NCBI GenBank assembly: GCA_007132185.1
Contig: SLPC01000228.1
Coordinates: 1-44,831 of the forward strand
DNA length: 44,831 bases
Direction: 5' to 3'
Origin: Anaerolineae bacterium
GTDB lineage: Bacteria; Chloroflexota; Anaerolineae; UBA1429
Shown here: positions 33,387 through 43,086 of the stretch, piece by piece
How the letters are laid out: each line of letters starts with the position of its first letter
Numbering within the stretch: position 1 is the stretch's first letter
Position numbers and translations under genes: made by a program
The notes under the pieces: model-generated
Told to the model about the DNA's origin: nothing
What the model saw: the letters and a program-made list of their open reading frames with translations, nothing else
Databases searched by the model: none

Positions 33387-34889
33387 TCAATCGTAGAGCA
33401 CCTGCCCTCGCAGTGCACCATAGCGTTCCATGAGCACCTCGGGCTCCTCTTGTGGGCCACGGACGTACCACACAGTCACATAGGGCGAGTCCTTTTCCCC
33501 ATGGAGCCAGCGGCCCGTGGGGCCATCGATGGCGCCGAAATCCTGGCGGAGATGCCAGGTGAGCTCATCGCGATCGACCCGCAAGCCACTGACCACGATG
33601 GCGTCGTAGAACAAAGAGATGCCCCAGAGCTGGCTCTGCGCATCCAGACCGTACACTGGCACGTCCATATAGTAGGCCATCTGGGCCGCCATGCAGTCCT
33701 CCAGCACAAGCCAGGGGCCTGGTTCAAAGCTGGGCAGATGATGCCGCCAGCGTGCCGTGCGCACCCTGGGAAAGTCGGCCCAGGGCGCTGTCTCCTGATA
33801 TATCGCCTCGGAGGAAGCGCGATAGAACACGCCAAAGGCGGGGGCCATGGTCTGCGATACGGCGCTTTGCGCGGCGAGACCCAACACCACCATGAGCAGA
33901 GTCGGCAAGAGCGAACGGAGCGGGAACCATTCTGTGAGGCGCAGGGGTGGACGATCAGCCCACCGATGCAGGCTGTCGGCCAGCGAGACGAGAAGCAATC
34001 CCACACCGACGACCAAGGGCCCCATGGGGTCGCCTGGCCAGACCAACGCCCCCAGCAGGAACAAAAGCCCGGGCACCAGCAGCGCCCGGTTGTGGCTATC
34101 GCGCAGGCCCACCAGGGCCGTAACAGCAATCAAGGCGACCGGTAGTCCCGCCAGATCTACCAGTTCGGTGGCCCTCGGCGCCAGACCCGGATAATCGGCC
34201 CAGCCCGCGGCCAGGTACTGCCAACCTAGCTGACCATGTGCCTGGTTCCAGAGGACCCACGGTGCCAGGCCCGACAGGGTCAACACGCAAAAGATCCAGA
34301 ACGGGCCCTGCCGCAGGCGCTCGGGGCGCGTCAGCCCCAGGGAGATCGCCAGCGCCGGCAACAGCAGCCAACCCGCCAGGCCCACGTTGAGCAGCAGGGC
34401 CCCTATGACGCCCGCCACCAGAACGCGCCCTACCGGCGGGGCGCCCTCGGCAGTCCACATGGGGGCCAGGAGCCACAGCGTCAACGCGAGCAGTGCCAAC
34501 TGGGGCGCAGCGTCCGAGGCGTGACGCGAAGCCATGACAAAGGGCGTACCCAGAGCGACAAACGCTGCCGCCATGAGCCCCGCTGGGCTCGCGTAGAGGC
34601 TCGAGCCGAGCAGGTAGATTGCCAGAACAGCCACAGCCCCCACAGCGGCGTGGCCCGCTCGCACCGCGCTTTCGCCCGACGCCCCGCCCCACGCCCGCAT
34701 CCCCAATCGCACTAACAGGGCGTTGCCCGCCGGGCCGTCCACATAGGCCAGATCGGGGCGCTGTGCCTGCTGCCAGGCATAGGCCTCGGCGCCCGTGAGG
34801 GGCACAGCGCCCAGGTAGGCAAAGCGCAGAATGCTCGACAGGCCAAGGATCAACAGCAAGGGGAACAGGTCGCGCTTGATGGCTGTCAC
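33387..34889 (-). CDS. Membrane glycosyltransferase, PMT/ArnT (GT39/GT83)-like
   Basis: A 500-residue membrane protein with about nine to eleven hydrophobic helices and a soluble C-terminal domain from about 350. The first loop, [23 protein letters not shown], takes the place of the acidic D-E motif of polyprenol-phosphate-sugar-dependent PMT-fold transferases. Such enzymes add mannose or aminosugars to proteins or lipids outside the membrane. Translation starts at GTG 34889, with GGAGG 8 nt upstream. Monocistronic; the 34890-35170 gap upstream is shared with the divergent catalase gene. Donor and acceptor unknown. Confidence 0.8.
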   Translation of the reverse strand: MTAIKRDLFPLLLILGLSSILRFAYLGAVPLTGAEAYAWQQAQRPDLAYVDGPAGNALLVRLGMRAWGGASGESAVRAGHAAVGAVAVLAIYLLGSSLYASPAGLMAAAFVALGTPFVMASRHASDAAPQLALLALTLWLLAPMWTAEGAPPVGRVLVAGVIGALLLNVGLAGWLLLPALAISLGLTRPERLRQGPFWIFCVLTLSGLAPWVLWNQAHGQLGWQYLAAGWADYPGLAPRATELVDLAGLPVALIAVTALVGLRDSHNRALLVPGLLFLLGALVWPGDPMGPLVVGVGLLLVSLADSLHRWADRPPLRLTEWFPLRSLLPTLLMVVLGLAAQSAVSQTMAPAFGVFYRASSEAIYQETAPWADFPRVRTARWRHHLPSFEPGPWLVLEDCMAAQMAYYMDVPVYGLDAQSQLWGISLFYDAIVVSGLRVDRDELTWHLRQDFGAIDGPTGRWLHGEKDSPYVTVWYVRGPQEEPEVLMERYGALRGQVLYD

Positions 34890-35026
34890 GTGGGCGGCCT
34901 CCTGGTTGGCTGCGGAATCTCGCGGGTCGCGCGTGGGCTCACCTATTGGCAGCGATTCTACCCGCCCTACACGAGGCTGGCAACCTCAAGGCATCCGCGA
35001 TAGCCCCGACTGGCATGGCTTTTCGC

Positions 35027-35055
35027 TTGACGAGACGCAATTGGCCGCATATAGT
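35027..35055 (+). promoter_or_regulatory. Sigma-70 promoter of the catalase gene
   Basis: TTGACG (35027-35032), 17-nt spacer, TATAGT (35050-35055). The leader before ATG 35171 is about 110 nt, long for this window. No other feature is seen in the 281-base gap. Confidence 0.7.
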
Positions 35056-35170
35056 CATGTTGTCTGCAACACTCACGGGCCAGAGAGACATAGCCTCATT
35101 GGACGTACCCTCAGAGCCACCAACTGTAAAGGAGAGTCTCTCTGTCATCAAGGGCAAGAGGAGGACAAGG

Positions 35171-36655
35171 ATGGAAAATAACAATGGAAGACTCACTGGC
35201 AACTCGGGTGTACCAGTAGACGACGATCAGAATAGCCTGACTGCAGGAGATCCCGGGCCCATTCTGATGCAGGACATCCACCTGCTGGAGAAACTGGCAC
35301 ATTTCGATCGTGAGCGCATCCCGGAGCGTGTCGTACACGCCAAGGGCGCCGGCGCCCACGGCTACTTTGAGGTGACCGCCGATGTCACCCAGTACACATG
35401 CGCCGAGTTCCTCTCCGAGGTTGGCAAACGCACCGATGTCTTTGTCCGCTTCTCAACGGTGGGTGGCGAAAAGGGCTCTGCCGACGCCGAGCGCGACCCC
35501 CGTGGCTTTGCCATCAAGTTCTATACCAAAGACGGGAACTATGACCTGGTAGGCAATAACACGCCCGTCTTTTTCATCCGTGACCCGCTCAAGTTTCCGG
35601 ATTTCATCCACACGCAAAAGCGACATCCGGCAACGAACCTCAAGGATCCCGACATGTTCTGGGACTTTTTGTCGCTGACGCCCGAGTCGGTGCACCAGGT
35701 CACGATACTCTTTTCTGACCGGGGCACGCCCAGGACCTATCGACACATGAATGGTTACAGCAGCCACACGTTCCAGTGGTACAACGCCGACGGTGAGATA
35801 TACTGGGTCCAGTATCATTTCAAGACCGAGCAGGGGATCGAGAACCTGACGCGTGAGGAGGCTGACGTCCTCAAGGGAACCGATCCCGACCATGCCACCC
35901 GCGATCTGTTCGACGCCATCGAGGCGGGCGACTATCCCTCATGGCGTCTGGAGATGCAGATCATGACCCCCGAGCAGGCCGCCGACTATCGCTTTGACCC
36001 CTTTGACATCACCAAGGTATGGCCCCATGGCGATTTCCCGCCCATCACCATCGGGCGCATGGTGCTCAATCGGAATCCCGAGAGCTATTTCGCCGAGGTG
36101 GAACAGGCGGCGTTCTCGCCGGGCAACTTTGTGCCAGGCATCGGGCCGTCGCCCGACAAGCTCCTGCAGGGTCGGCTCTTTAGCTATCATGACACCCATC
36201 GCCACCGCCTGGGCCCCAACTATCACCTGTTGCCGATCAATGCGCCCAAGACGGCCCTCGTGCGTAATTACCAGAGAGACGGCTTGATGAGCTCTGGCCC
36301 TGTGGCCGGAGGTGCGCCCAACTACTATCCGAACAGCTTTGAGGGTCCTGCGCCCGATGCCTCGGCAGCACCGCCGCCCGTCAGCGTGAGTGGGTGGGCA
36401 TCCAGAAAGCCCTACAGCCACCCCAATGACGATTTCGTGCAGGCAGGCGCCCTGTATCGAGACGTCATGAACGACGAGGAACGCGCCCGCCTGGTGGGCA
36501 ACATCGTCGCCCATCTGAGCGGCGCACTGGAGCGCATCCAGCTGGCCCAGACCGCGCTGTTCTACAAGGCCGATCCCGAGTATGGGCTTGGCGTCGCCGA
36601 GGGCCTGGGCCTCGACAAGCAGCGCGTCATCGAGCTGGCGACCTCGTCGCAGTAA
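35171..36655 (+). CDS. Heme catalase (monofunctional, small-subunit clade 3 type)
   Basis: A 494-residue catalase disproportionating hydrogen peroxide. Signature [20 protein letters not shown] includes the catalytic His56; GNNTPVFF (Asn129-Asn130) gives the distal Asn; [14 protein letters not shown] gives the proximal heme ligand Tyr339 with its Arg. The length of about 490 matches small-subunit catalases without the C-terminal flavodoxin-like domain. AGGAGG lies 6 nt before ATG 35171; the longer frame runs through the promoter at 35027. It is followed by a terminator at 36713 and appears monocistronic. It indicates exposure to oxygen. Confidence 0.96.
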   Translation: MENNNGRLTGNSGVPVDDDQNSLTAGDPGPILMQDIHLLEKLAHFDRERIPERVVHAKGAGAHGYFEVTADVTQYTCAEFLSEVGKRTDVFVRFSTVGGEKGSADAERDPRGFAIKFYTKDGNYDLVGNNTPVFFIRDPLKFPDFIHTQKRHPATNLKDPDMFWDFLSLTPESVHQVTILFSDRGTPRTYRHMNGYSSHTFQWYNADGEIYWVQYHFKTEQGIENLTREEADVLKGTDPDHATRDLFDAIEAGDYPSWRLEMQIMTPEQAADYRFDPFDITKVWPHGDFPPITIGRMVLNRNPESYFAEVEQAAFSPGNFVPGIGPSPDKLLQGRLFSYHDTHRHRLGPNYHLLPINAPKTALVRNYQRDGLMSSGPVAGGAPNYYPNSFEGPAPDASAAPPPVSVSGWASRKPYSHPNDDFVQAGALYRDVMNDEERARLVGNIVAHLSGALERIQLAQTALFYKADPEYGLGVAEGLGLDKQRVIELATSSQ

Positions 36656-36712
36656 GAGCGCGCCGAGGCCGAGCTAGCCTGTAACGTCACAGTCTGTATC
36701 AACAGGCTCCCG

Positions 36713-36746
36713 AGAGCGCCCTGGTACCTGAGCCGGGGCGCTCTTT
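36713..36746 (+). terminator. Rho-independent terminator after the catalase gene
   Basis: AGAGCGCCC (36713-36721) pairs perfectly with GGGCGCTCT (36736-36744) over a 14-nt loop, followed by TT. Confidence 0.75.
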
Positions 36747-36853
36747 GTGGGCCGCGGCGGTATCGAGTAACATGCCCGGCAGAAGCGGCAGCCGCACCGC
36801 TATAGAGACCAGAGCGCGTGTATCGGCGGCTATTTTCGCAGGAGGATAAGGTT

Positions 36854-38041
36854 TTGACAGAGACCCGGGTATGTGAGGTCCACGGCGACGAGATGCTGCG
36901 GGCGATGTATGCCATACACGCCTATGCCTTTCGCTCCTCGCCACCCCTGAGCGATCAGACCGAGCGTGAGGAGGCGCTATTGCGCCGCCAGGGCGCCACC
37001 CACATCGCTGTATATGAGGATCACGAGCCGGTGGCCTGCGGAGCCAGCCGCCGCATGACCCAGCAGGTGCGTGGGGCGCTCTACCCTGCGGCCGGCCTGC
37101 TGGACGTGACCACCCACCCAGCGGCCCGCCGCAAGGGGTACGCTCGTCAGCTGCTGCATGCCCTGCTGCGGGCCGTGCACGATGGCGGCGCCGTCTGCTC
37201 GGCTCTTTACCCTTTCCGCGAGTTGTTTTACGAGCGCCTGGGTTATGTCGTGTTGCCACAGACCAAGCGTATCCGGCTGGACCCCGCCATGCTGGAACCG
37301 GTGCTCAAACAGAACCTGGGCGGCCAGGTGCAGATGTTGTCGATTGAGGAGGGATACGATACCTACCGTGCCTTCTTGAAAGCTCATCGCGAGCGAGTTC
37401 ACGGCATGGCCCTGTTCGACCGCGACGATCGCCCCGAGATGCGGCGCGGCAACCAGTGGGTGGCCCTGGCCACAGTAGACGGTCAGGCAGAGGGCATCAT
37501 GCTCTATGATTTGCGCGGCGAGATGACAGGTCGGTTCAACCTGCGTGCCAGTCGTTTCTATTACCGCTCGGCAGCCGGGCGCTATCTCCTGCTCGACTGG
37601 ATCGCGCGCCATATCGGCCAGGCAGACCGCACCGAGATCGTCCTGCCGACCTACGAGCGGCCCGAGACTTGGCTGGCCGATCTCAGGCTAAAGATCGAGA
37701 CCGCTCAGCATATCTCGCCTATGGTCCGCGTATTGGAAGTGGCGCGTCTCACCGGCATGCAAACCGGGCCGGGCGATCTAACGCTGCATGTCAGCGATGC
37801 CATCTGCCCCTGGAACCAGGCGACCTGGCGTTTGGCGACGACCGGAGGCAAGCTTGAGGTGACCCCGGCACAAGACGCACAGGGCGAGCTTTCGATCCAG
37901 GGACTGACAGCCCTCGTCTATGGCACGATCGATCCGGGCGAGATCGCGGCACGGGGTTGGGGCTCCGTGGGGGAGGCCCAGCAAGAGACCCTGCGGAGCA
38001 TGTTTCCCATGCTGTGGCCGCACCTGCATGAGCAGTTCTAG
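36854..38041 (+). CDS. Eis-like GNAT N-acetyltransferase with SCP2-type C-terminal domain
   Basis: A 395-residue acetyltransferase of the Eis family, which acetylates amines such as aminoglycosides or polyamines from acetyl-CoA. The N-terminal GNAT has LLDVTTHPAARRKGYARQLL (84-101, acetyl-CoA loop) and FYERLGY with Tyr126. The protein ends in Phe; in mycobacterial Eis the carboxylate of the terminal Phe is the catalytic base and Tyr126 the acid, so both are kept. The middle GNAT and the C-terminal sterol-carrier-like domain follow the family order. Start TTG 36854 is chosen for the AGGAGG 8 nt upstream; a GTG at 36818 lacks one. Confidence 0.87.
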   Translation: MTETRVCEVHGDEMLRAMYAIHAYAFRSSPPLSDQTEREEALLRRQGATHIAVYEDHEPVACGASRRMTQQVRGALYPAAGLLDVTTHPAARRKGYARQLLHALLRAVHDGGAVCSALYPFRELFYERLGYVVLPQTKRIRLDPAMLEPVLKQNLGGQVQMLSIEEGYDTYRAFLKAHRERVHGMALFDRDDRPEMRRGNQWVALATVDGQAEGIMLYDLRGEMTGRFNLRASRFYYRSAAGRYLLLDWIARHIGQADRTEIVLPTYERPETWLADLRLKIETAQHISPMVRVLEVARLTGMQTGPGDLTLHVSDAICPWNQATWRLATTGGKLEVTPAQDAQGELSIQGLTALVYGTIDPGEIAARGWGSVGEAQQETLRSMFPMLWPHLHEQF

Positions 38042-38082
38042 TCGATTCCAGACAAGGTTGCTTGAATTCGTCAGCAATCGCC

Positions 38083-38141
38083 GATTGGTGTATTCTATGC
38101 GATACAATACGAGTTTCCTGGCCATCGTGGGCGGCGCCCAC
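38083..38141 (+). promoter_or_regulatory. metX upstream region: GATTGGTGTATTCT motif, -10-like boxes and a short hairpin
   Basis: The 167-base leader of metX holds TATTCT (38091-38096), TACAAT (38103-38108), a 14-mer GATTGGTGTATTCT also present with one change near the prs gene (43030), and a GTGGGC-GGC-GCCCAC hairpin (38127-38141). I see no recognisable SAM riboswitch. Confidence 0.35.
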
Positions 38142-38208
38142 TCAAAGGCATTCCATAGCAACATGCTCGCTCGGGCGCGCGCCTCGGCGCAGCATTCGAG
38201 GAGATATC

Positions 38209-39477
38209 GTGGCAACTGACGAGACATTCGAGATTGCGCAGGCCTCCAAGCTGGGCGGCGCCCATAGCGTGGGACTGGTAGAGACACAGTCGTGGACCTT
38301 TGAGGATCCACCCCTTGTGCTGGATTGCGGCCAGGTCCTCACACCGGTTACCCAGGCCTATGAGACCTATGGCGAGCTGAGCCCCGAGCGTGACAACGCG
38401 ATCCTTGTCTTTCATGCCCTCTCGGGTGATGCCCATGTTGCTGGCTATCACAGGCCCGAGGAGCGGCGACCCGGCTGGTGGGATACGATGGTAGGTCCTG
38501 GCAAGGCTTTTGACACCGACAAGTACTTTGTCATTTGCGCCAACGTGATTGGCGGCTGCCGGGGCAGCACGGGTCCATCCAGCATCAACCCCGCAACGGG
38601 GCGCCCCTACGGCCCCGATTTCCCGATCCTGACGCTCAGCGACATGGTCCGCGCCCAGGAGCGCCTGATCACGCATCTGGGCATCGAAAAGCTGCTGGCC
38701 GTCACCGGCGGGAGCATGGGCGGCATGATGGCCCTGGACTGGACCGTGCGCTTTCCGGACCGGGTGCACGCTGTGGTGGCCATCGCGACCACAGCTCGCA
38801 TCACCGCCCAGAGCATAGCGTTCAACGAGGTGGGGCGCCAGGCCATTATGTCGGACCCCCACTGGAACCAGGGCAACTACTATGATGGCCCATCTCCCGA
38901 AAGCGGGCTGGCCGTGGCCCGCATGATCGGGCACATCACCTATCTCTCTGACGAGCAGATGCACCGCAAGTTCGGGCGTCGCCTGCAGGATCGGGACACG
39001 CTGTGCTATGACTTTGGCACCGAGTTTCAGGTCGAGAGCTATCTTCGGTACCAGGGCAATTCGTTCGTGCGCCGCTTTGATGCCAACAGCTACCTGTACA
39101 TCACCAAGGCCATTGACTATTTCGACCTGGCCAACGGCCATCGCTCCCTGATCGAGTCCCTGGAACGGGCCAAGTCCGAGTTCCTGGTGATCTCGTTCAC
39201 CAGCGATTGGCTCTTTCCGGCCGAACAGGCCAAGGAACTGGTCCGTGCCTTGCAAGCGAACGGCTTGCTCACCACCTTTTTGGAGATCATGAGCAATTAC
39301 GGGCACGATGCCTTTTTGCTGCCCAACGACGAGCTGTCGACGGCAGTGAGCGGCTTTCTCACCCATGCCCAACGGCGTCTGCGCCAGCACGACAACCATG
39401 AGACGCGCGCGCGCCAGAATCTCGTACGCGAGTCTTTAAGGCAACATGGCGCCAGCGAGCAAGGCGGGCCGCGATGA
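38209..39477 (+). CDS. metX: Homoserine O-acetyltransferase
   Basis: A 422-residue alpha/beta hydrolase-fold enzyme that activates homoserine for methionine synthesis. Family marks are LVFHALSGDAHVAGYH, CANVIGGCRGSTGPSSINP, nucleophile Ser169 in GGSMGGM, Asp333 in SDWLFP and His366 in YGHDAF. The GTG at 38209 follows GAGGAG by 7 nt. Its last four bases overlap the metW start (ATGA), the standard metX-metW pairing. Members of this family can use acetyl- or succinyl-CoA; acetyl is the usual assignment and is not proven here. Confidence 0.92.
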   Translation: MATDETFEIAQASKLGGAHSVGLVETQSWTFEDPPLVLDCGQVLTPVTQAYETYGELSPERDNAILVFHALSGDAHVAGYHRPEERRPGWWDTMVGPGKAFDTDKYFVICANVIGGCRGSTGPSSINPATGRPYGPDFPILTLSDMVRAQERLITHLGIEKLLAVTGGSMGGMMALDWTVRFPDRVHAVVAIATTARITAQSIAFNEVGRQAIMSDPHWNQGNYYDGPSPESGLAVARMIGHITYLSDEQMHRKFGRRLQDRDTLCYDFGTEFQVESYLRYQGNSFVRRFDANSYLYITKAIDYFDLANGHRSLIESLERAKSEFLVISFTSDWLFPAEQAKELVRALQANGLLTTFLEIMSNYGHDAFLLPNDELSTAVSGFLTHAQRRLRQHDNHETRARQNLVRESLRQHGASEQGGPR

Positions 39478-40097
39478 GTTGGACATCGCCGCCCCGAGAG
39501 ACCAAGCGTCGCCTCGACTATGAACTCATCAGCGAGCTGGTGCCACACTACTCGCGAATCTTGGACCTGGGGTGTGGCGATGGCCAGTTGCTCGCCGATC
39601 TAATGAACAACAAGAACTGCGAGGTGCGCGGCATCGAGATCGACCAGGCCCATGTGCGCAACTGCATTCAGCGCGGCCTGCCGGTCTACCACGGCGACAT
39701 GCTGGAGGGCATGCAACACTATCGGGATGGCTCGTTTGATCTGGTGATTCTCAGCCAGACGCTGCAGCAGGCCAGCGACCCCGTGCGCGTGATCCACGCC
39801 ATGTTGCGCGTGGGCCAGCGCGCCATTATCAGCTTTCCCAACTTTGGCTGGTGGCACACCCGGCTGCAATTGCTCCTCACAGGGCGCATGCCCCGCCACC
39901 GGCTGCTTCCCTACGAGTGGTACAATACTCCCAACGTGCACCTGTGCACCGTCAGGGACTTTCGCGCGCTCTGCCGGCAAGAGGGCCTGGAGGTGCTGCA
40001 CGAGATCTTTGTGGCGCCCCCCGCGCGCCGTGTCGGCCCATTCCTGGCCAACTGGCGCGCCGGGCTGGCGATTTTCGAACTGCGCAATCGGTCCTGA
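39474..40097 (+). CDS. metW: Methionine biosynthesis protein MetW
   Basis: A 207-residue methyltransferase-fold protein that partners MetX in many bacteria. RRLDYELISELVPHYSRILD and LGCGDGQLL give the SAM-type nucleotide site; GLPVYHGDMLEGM, VILSQTLQQASDP and ISFPNFGWWHTRLQLLLTGR are strongly typical of MetW. The ATG lies within the metX stop (ATGA overlap), indicating translational coupling. Confidence 0.93.
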   Translation: MSWTSPPRETKRRLDYELISELVPHYSRILDLGCGDGQLLADLMNNKNCEVRGIEIDQAHVRNCIQRGLPVYHGDMLEGMQHYRDGSFDLVILSQTLQQASDPVRVIHAMLRVGQRAIISFPNFGWWHTRLQLLLTGRMPRHRLLPYEWYNTPNVHLCTVRDFRALCRQEGLEVLHEIFVAPPARRVGPFLANWRAGLAIFELRNRS

Positions 40098-40116
40098 CCC
40101 GCCCAGGAGAGGCACC

Positions 40117-40686
40117 ATGGCACAGAGCACGGAAAGCGAACGTCGCTCATCAAGCCCCTGGATCCTCCGAGGCCTCGAGCCGGAGGACTATGCCGACTGG
40201 CATGCGATCCGCACCTGCCCCCACGTTCTCCACCATACATTGGGGCTACCCTATATGACGTTGGCATCGGCCAAGGCGCGGCTGGCCAACCTCCCCAACG
40301 ATGCCTACACCATCGCCGCCGAGCTCGACGGACGCGTCGTCGGGCAAGCCTGGCTGCAGCGACGATCCGGCCGCTGCAGCCATGTGGGTCAGCCGGGGAT
40401 CATGGTGCATGATGACTATACCCGGCGCGGGATTGGCTCGGCCCTGCTCGGGGCCGCCATCGACCTCGCCGAGAACTGGCTGGGTATCCAGCGGCTGGAG
40501 TTGGAGGTCTATACCGACAATGTCGCTGCCATCGGCTTGTATGAAGCGTTCGGGTTTGTCGTCGAGGGCACCAAGCGCCGCTGCGTCCTGCGGGCGGGCG
40601 TGTATGTGGATACGCATATGATGGCCCGCCTCAAGCCCTCCGCAGAGCATGCGCAGCTTTCAGACGCCCCTGCGCCCCCCAAATAG
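40117..40686 (+). CDS. GNAT-family N-acetyltransferase
   Basis: A 189-residue RimJ/RimL-like GNAT. ILRGLEPEDYADWHAIRTCP opens the fold, IMVHDDYTRRGIGSALLGAA is the acetyl-CoA motif with R-x-x-G-I-G, and LELEVYTDNVAAIGLYEAFGF completes it. AGGAGAGG precedes ATG 40117, 19 nt after metW. The last 27 bases overlap tail-to-tail with the minus-strand methyltransferase gene. Substrate unknown. Confidence 0.86.
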   Translation: MAQSTESERRSSSPWILRGLEPEDYADWHAIRTCPHVLHHTLGLPYMTLASAKARLANLPNDAYTIAAELDGRVVGQAWLQRRSGRCSHVGQPGIMVHDDYTRRGIGSALLGAAIDLAENWLGIQRLELEVYTDNVAAIGLYEAFGFVVEGTKRRCVLRAGVYVDTHMMARLKPSAEHAQLSDAPAPPK

Positions 40687-41391
40687 GGCTAGTTCGAAGC
40701 ATTTGAAAAAGCAGTCCACGTCCTCATATCCGATCCGACGTAGCCAGTCACACTGCTCCTCGACGGGCGCCAGTATGTTCTCCTCTTTGTCCTGGCGCGC
40801 GTAATAGGTGCGCGCCAGATCCTCGCGCGACTGTCGGTTGCCGTTCCGCCGATGATAGGCGTACAGGTGGTCCACAAAGTGATCCTCGAACAGCGCCTCC
40901 ACGGTCGGCGTCGGCGAGGCCACATGCTCCAAGTTCAAAAAGACTCCGCCCGGCGCCAGCAGAGCATGGATCTCGGCGTACAGTGCCCGCTTGCGCTCGT
41001 GGGCAAGATGGTGGATGGCAAACCCAGACAGGACGAGATCCATGGGTCCAGGCAGGGCCAGGCGGTCGCGCCAATCGCTCTGGGCCAGATCAGCAAGGAC
41101 AAATCTGGCGCGGGCGCCATCCGGCAGGGCGTCTCGTGCGGCCTGGAGCATGGCGGGCGAGATATCGATGAACCAGGCTTGTGCATGCGAGTGCTCGCGG
41201 AGTACGGTACGACCCAGGATGCCGTCACCGCAGCCCAGATCGACCACCGTCCCTAGCCGGGGCAGCCAGTTCCGTACGATCGTCAACAGCACGTCGAGCT
41301 GCTGTTCGGCCAGAGGGATCGCCCCCCGCACCCCCTCCAGATAGGTGCGGGCCAGATGCGCGCTTTGCCACTCGGTACTCGTTTCAGGCAT
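40660..41391 (-). CDS. Class I SAM-dependent methyltransferase
   Basis: A 243-residue protein with motif I VVDLGCGDGILG (49-60), FIDISPAMLQAAR (motif II), LADLAQSDW and LVLSGFAIHHL (motif IV). The remaining C-terminal half is helical. Its 3' end overlaps the end of the GNAT gene on the other strand. AAGGAACG lies before ATG 41391. Substrate is unknown. Confidence 0.85.
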   Translation of the reverse strand: MPETSTEWQSAHLARTYLEGVRGAIPLAEQQLDVLLTIVRNWLPRLGTVVDLGCGDGILGRTVLREHSHAQAWFIDISPAMLQAARDALPDGARARFVLADLAQSDWRDRLALPGPMDLVLSGFAIHHLAHERKRALYAEIHALLAPGGVFLNLEHVASPTPTVEALFEDHFVDHLYAYHRRNGNRQSREDLARTYYARQDKEENILAPVEEQCDWLRRIGYEDVDCFFKCFELALFGGRRGV

Positions 41392-41445
41392 ATCGTTCCT
41401 TTCCGGCCGTAAAAACGTAGAATTGGGCTCTATTAGGCATTTGCC

Positions 41446-42924
41446 TCACTCCACAAAGCGGCGCCGCTCCTGCCGGCAGAGCCGCCGAATCAGTGACCGA
41501 CCCGACATCGCCGCGTTGGACAGGCCGATCATTGCATCGGCCCACTGCCCCACATGGTAAAAGCCCTCCAGGCCGGGGAGCGTCCGGGTAAGCCCCTGCA
41601 TCATGACCCGCATGCCCGCCGACGGTGCGCTCCAGGGCTGAAAGCCATGAAAGCTGCCTGTGTAACGCTCTACCGTAACGGGCGTTACCACATCATGCAT
41701 CTCCACATGGTCCGCCAGCCCGGGCCAGCGCTGATCCAGCCGCTGGGCCACAGCCTGGGCGACCTCGGCCTTGGCTGCGCGGTAGGCGTCCAGATCATCA
41801 GTGCGCAGTTCGTTCCAGGGGTCATACGCGCCGGTGGTCACGGCCTTGACCACCGTCTTGCCAGGTGCTGCCAGACCCGTGTCCTCGGCCATCGTCTCGA
41901 CATAGAGCGAGTCACGCTGACCGCCCCATAGCTCAAGAGGCTCATCATACAGCAGCGTCAGGTGGCGTGGCTCCTGGGCAAGATCCATGTTTACACCCAA
42001 ATAGATCGTCAGGCCAAAGGCCTGCTCCTGCGGATATGCCTCGAAACAGTAATAGTCGTCGATGATCGGGCTGGTGTAGCGACCAGCGAGCATGCGGTAG
42101 ACAGTGGTGTGGCCATCGGCCGCCGATACAACAAGATCCGCCCGGTGCTCGGTGCCGTCATCCATCCGCACACCCCTGGCACGGTCGCCCTCCACAAGGA
42201 TCTCGCGCACCGGCGCACCATAGGCTATCTCGCCACCCAACTCACCATATCGATCCGCGATGCGCTGGGCCATGGCGCCAGAGCCACCATAGGGCCAACC
42301 CAGGTCGCCCCTTTGTAGGGCCCCCAGAAACATGACGTTGGGCAACATGGGCATCTCTGGCCCCGTGATATTGTATTGGGCATGGGGTAGAGCCCGCCGC
42401 ACAAAGGGCTCGGTGAACTGCTCCGTCAGCTTTTTCAGGGAGGTCCTGCCCGAGCCGATGATGGTGGGCAGCCGCGTCGCCAGCCTTAGCATCTCACGCG
42501 GCCCCGCCAATCCCATGGAGAAGATGTCCGCGCCAACCAGGCTGCGAGCCGCGTCCACATAGCGGCGGATGGCGGCTCTATCCTGGAGCGCCATTGCCTC
42601 GATCTGCGCCTGCAGGCGATCCAGGTCGCGATATAGCTCCAACGCCTGTCCCTCGGGGCCTTCGATGCGCACCAAACTCTCTGCATTCAGAATAGGTGTG
42701 TCATCCAACGCCCCCAGCGTCTGCCACACGTCGTGCAGCGGCGAGGCCGGATCGGTACCCGCCAGGTGATGCAGGCAATAGTCAAAGATATAGTCGCCCC
42801 GCCTCCATGAGGCGCATACCCCGCCGGGGCGCTCGTGTTGCTCCAGCAACAGCGTGTCGTAGCCGTTGAGGCGCGCATAGCAGCCCGTTGCAAGGCCCGC
42901 CATCCCGCCACCTATAATGATCAT
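41446..42924 (-). CDS. FAD-dependent amine oxidase/phytoene-desaturase-like protein
   Basis: A 492-residue flavoprotein. It begins MIIIGGGMAGLATGCYARLN, the FAD dinucleotide fold, then LLEQHERPGGVCASW; SLVVSAADGHTT-like DLVVSAADGH precedes the substrate domain, and the terminal GLEGFYHVGQWADAMIGLSNAAMSG is the C-terminal FAD motif of CrtI/retinol saturase relatives. It may desaturate or isomerise isoprenoids. ATG 42924 with CAGGAAAC is preferred because it starts the Rossmann strand; an ATG at 42957 is possible. No other carotenoid gene is nearby except the cyclase-like gene at 30714. Confidence 0.85.
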   Translation of the reverse strand: MIIIGGGMAGLATGCYARLNGYDTLLLEQHERPGGVCASWRRGDYIFDYCLHHLAGTDPASPLHDVWQTLGALDDTPILNAESLVRIEGPEGQALELYRDLDRLQAQIEAMALQDRAAIRRYVDAARSLVGADIFSMGLAGPREMLRLATRLPTIIGSGRTSLKKLTEQFTEPFVRRALPHAQYNITGPEMPMLPNVMFLGALQRGDLGWPYGGSGAMAQRIADRYGELGGEIAYGAPVREILVEGDRARGVRMDDGTEHRADLVVSAADGHTTVYRMLAGRYTSPIIDDYYCFEAYPQEQAFGLTIYLGVNMDLAQEPRHLTLLYDEPLELWGGQRDSLYVETMAEDTGLAAPGKTVVKAVTTGAYDPWNELRTDDLDAYRAAKAEVAQAVAQRLDQRWPGLADHVEMHDVVTPVTVERYTGSFHGFQPWSAPSAGMRVMMQGLTRTLPGLEGFYHVGQWADAMIGLSNAAMSGRSLIRRLCRQERRRFVE

Positions 42925-42989
42925 GTTTCCTGTTGCTTTGGGTGAGTGAACTCGCATAGTCAGCCTTGCTCTGGAGAATGCGACAGACG

Positions 42990-43019
42990 TTGACAGCCAC
43001 TTGTCCGCTTGATTATACT
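42990..43019 (+). promoter_or_regulatory. Strong sigma-70 promoter of the prs-SDR operon
   Basis: Perfect TTGACA (42990-42995), 18-nt spacer, TATACT (43014-43019), about 68 nt before GTG 43087. The motif GATTGGTGCATTCT at 43030-43043 lies right after the transcript start. Confidence 0.75.
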
Positions 43020-43086
43020 GATTGTGGTGGATTGGTGCATTCTCCGCTCCCGTGATCCACCCCACATACAATCAACGGAGGGCTCT

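Noticed and set aside
34890-35170. tRNA or small RNA gene in the largest intergenic gap
   Set aside because: No cloverleaf arms or CCA end are seen; the gap is explained by the catalase promoter and leader.
38042-38208. SAM riboswitch before metX
   Set aside because: I could not match the conserved core of any SAM riboswitch class; only a short GC-rich hairpin is present.
38095-39399. 434-codon minus-strand open frame opposite metX
   Set aside because: It is the mirror frame of a clearly conserved gene with full catalytic residues; long antisense frames are expected in GC-rich DNA.
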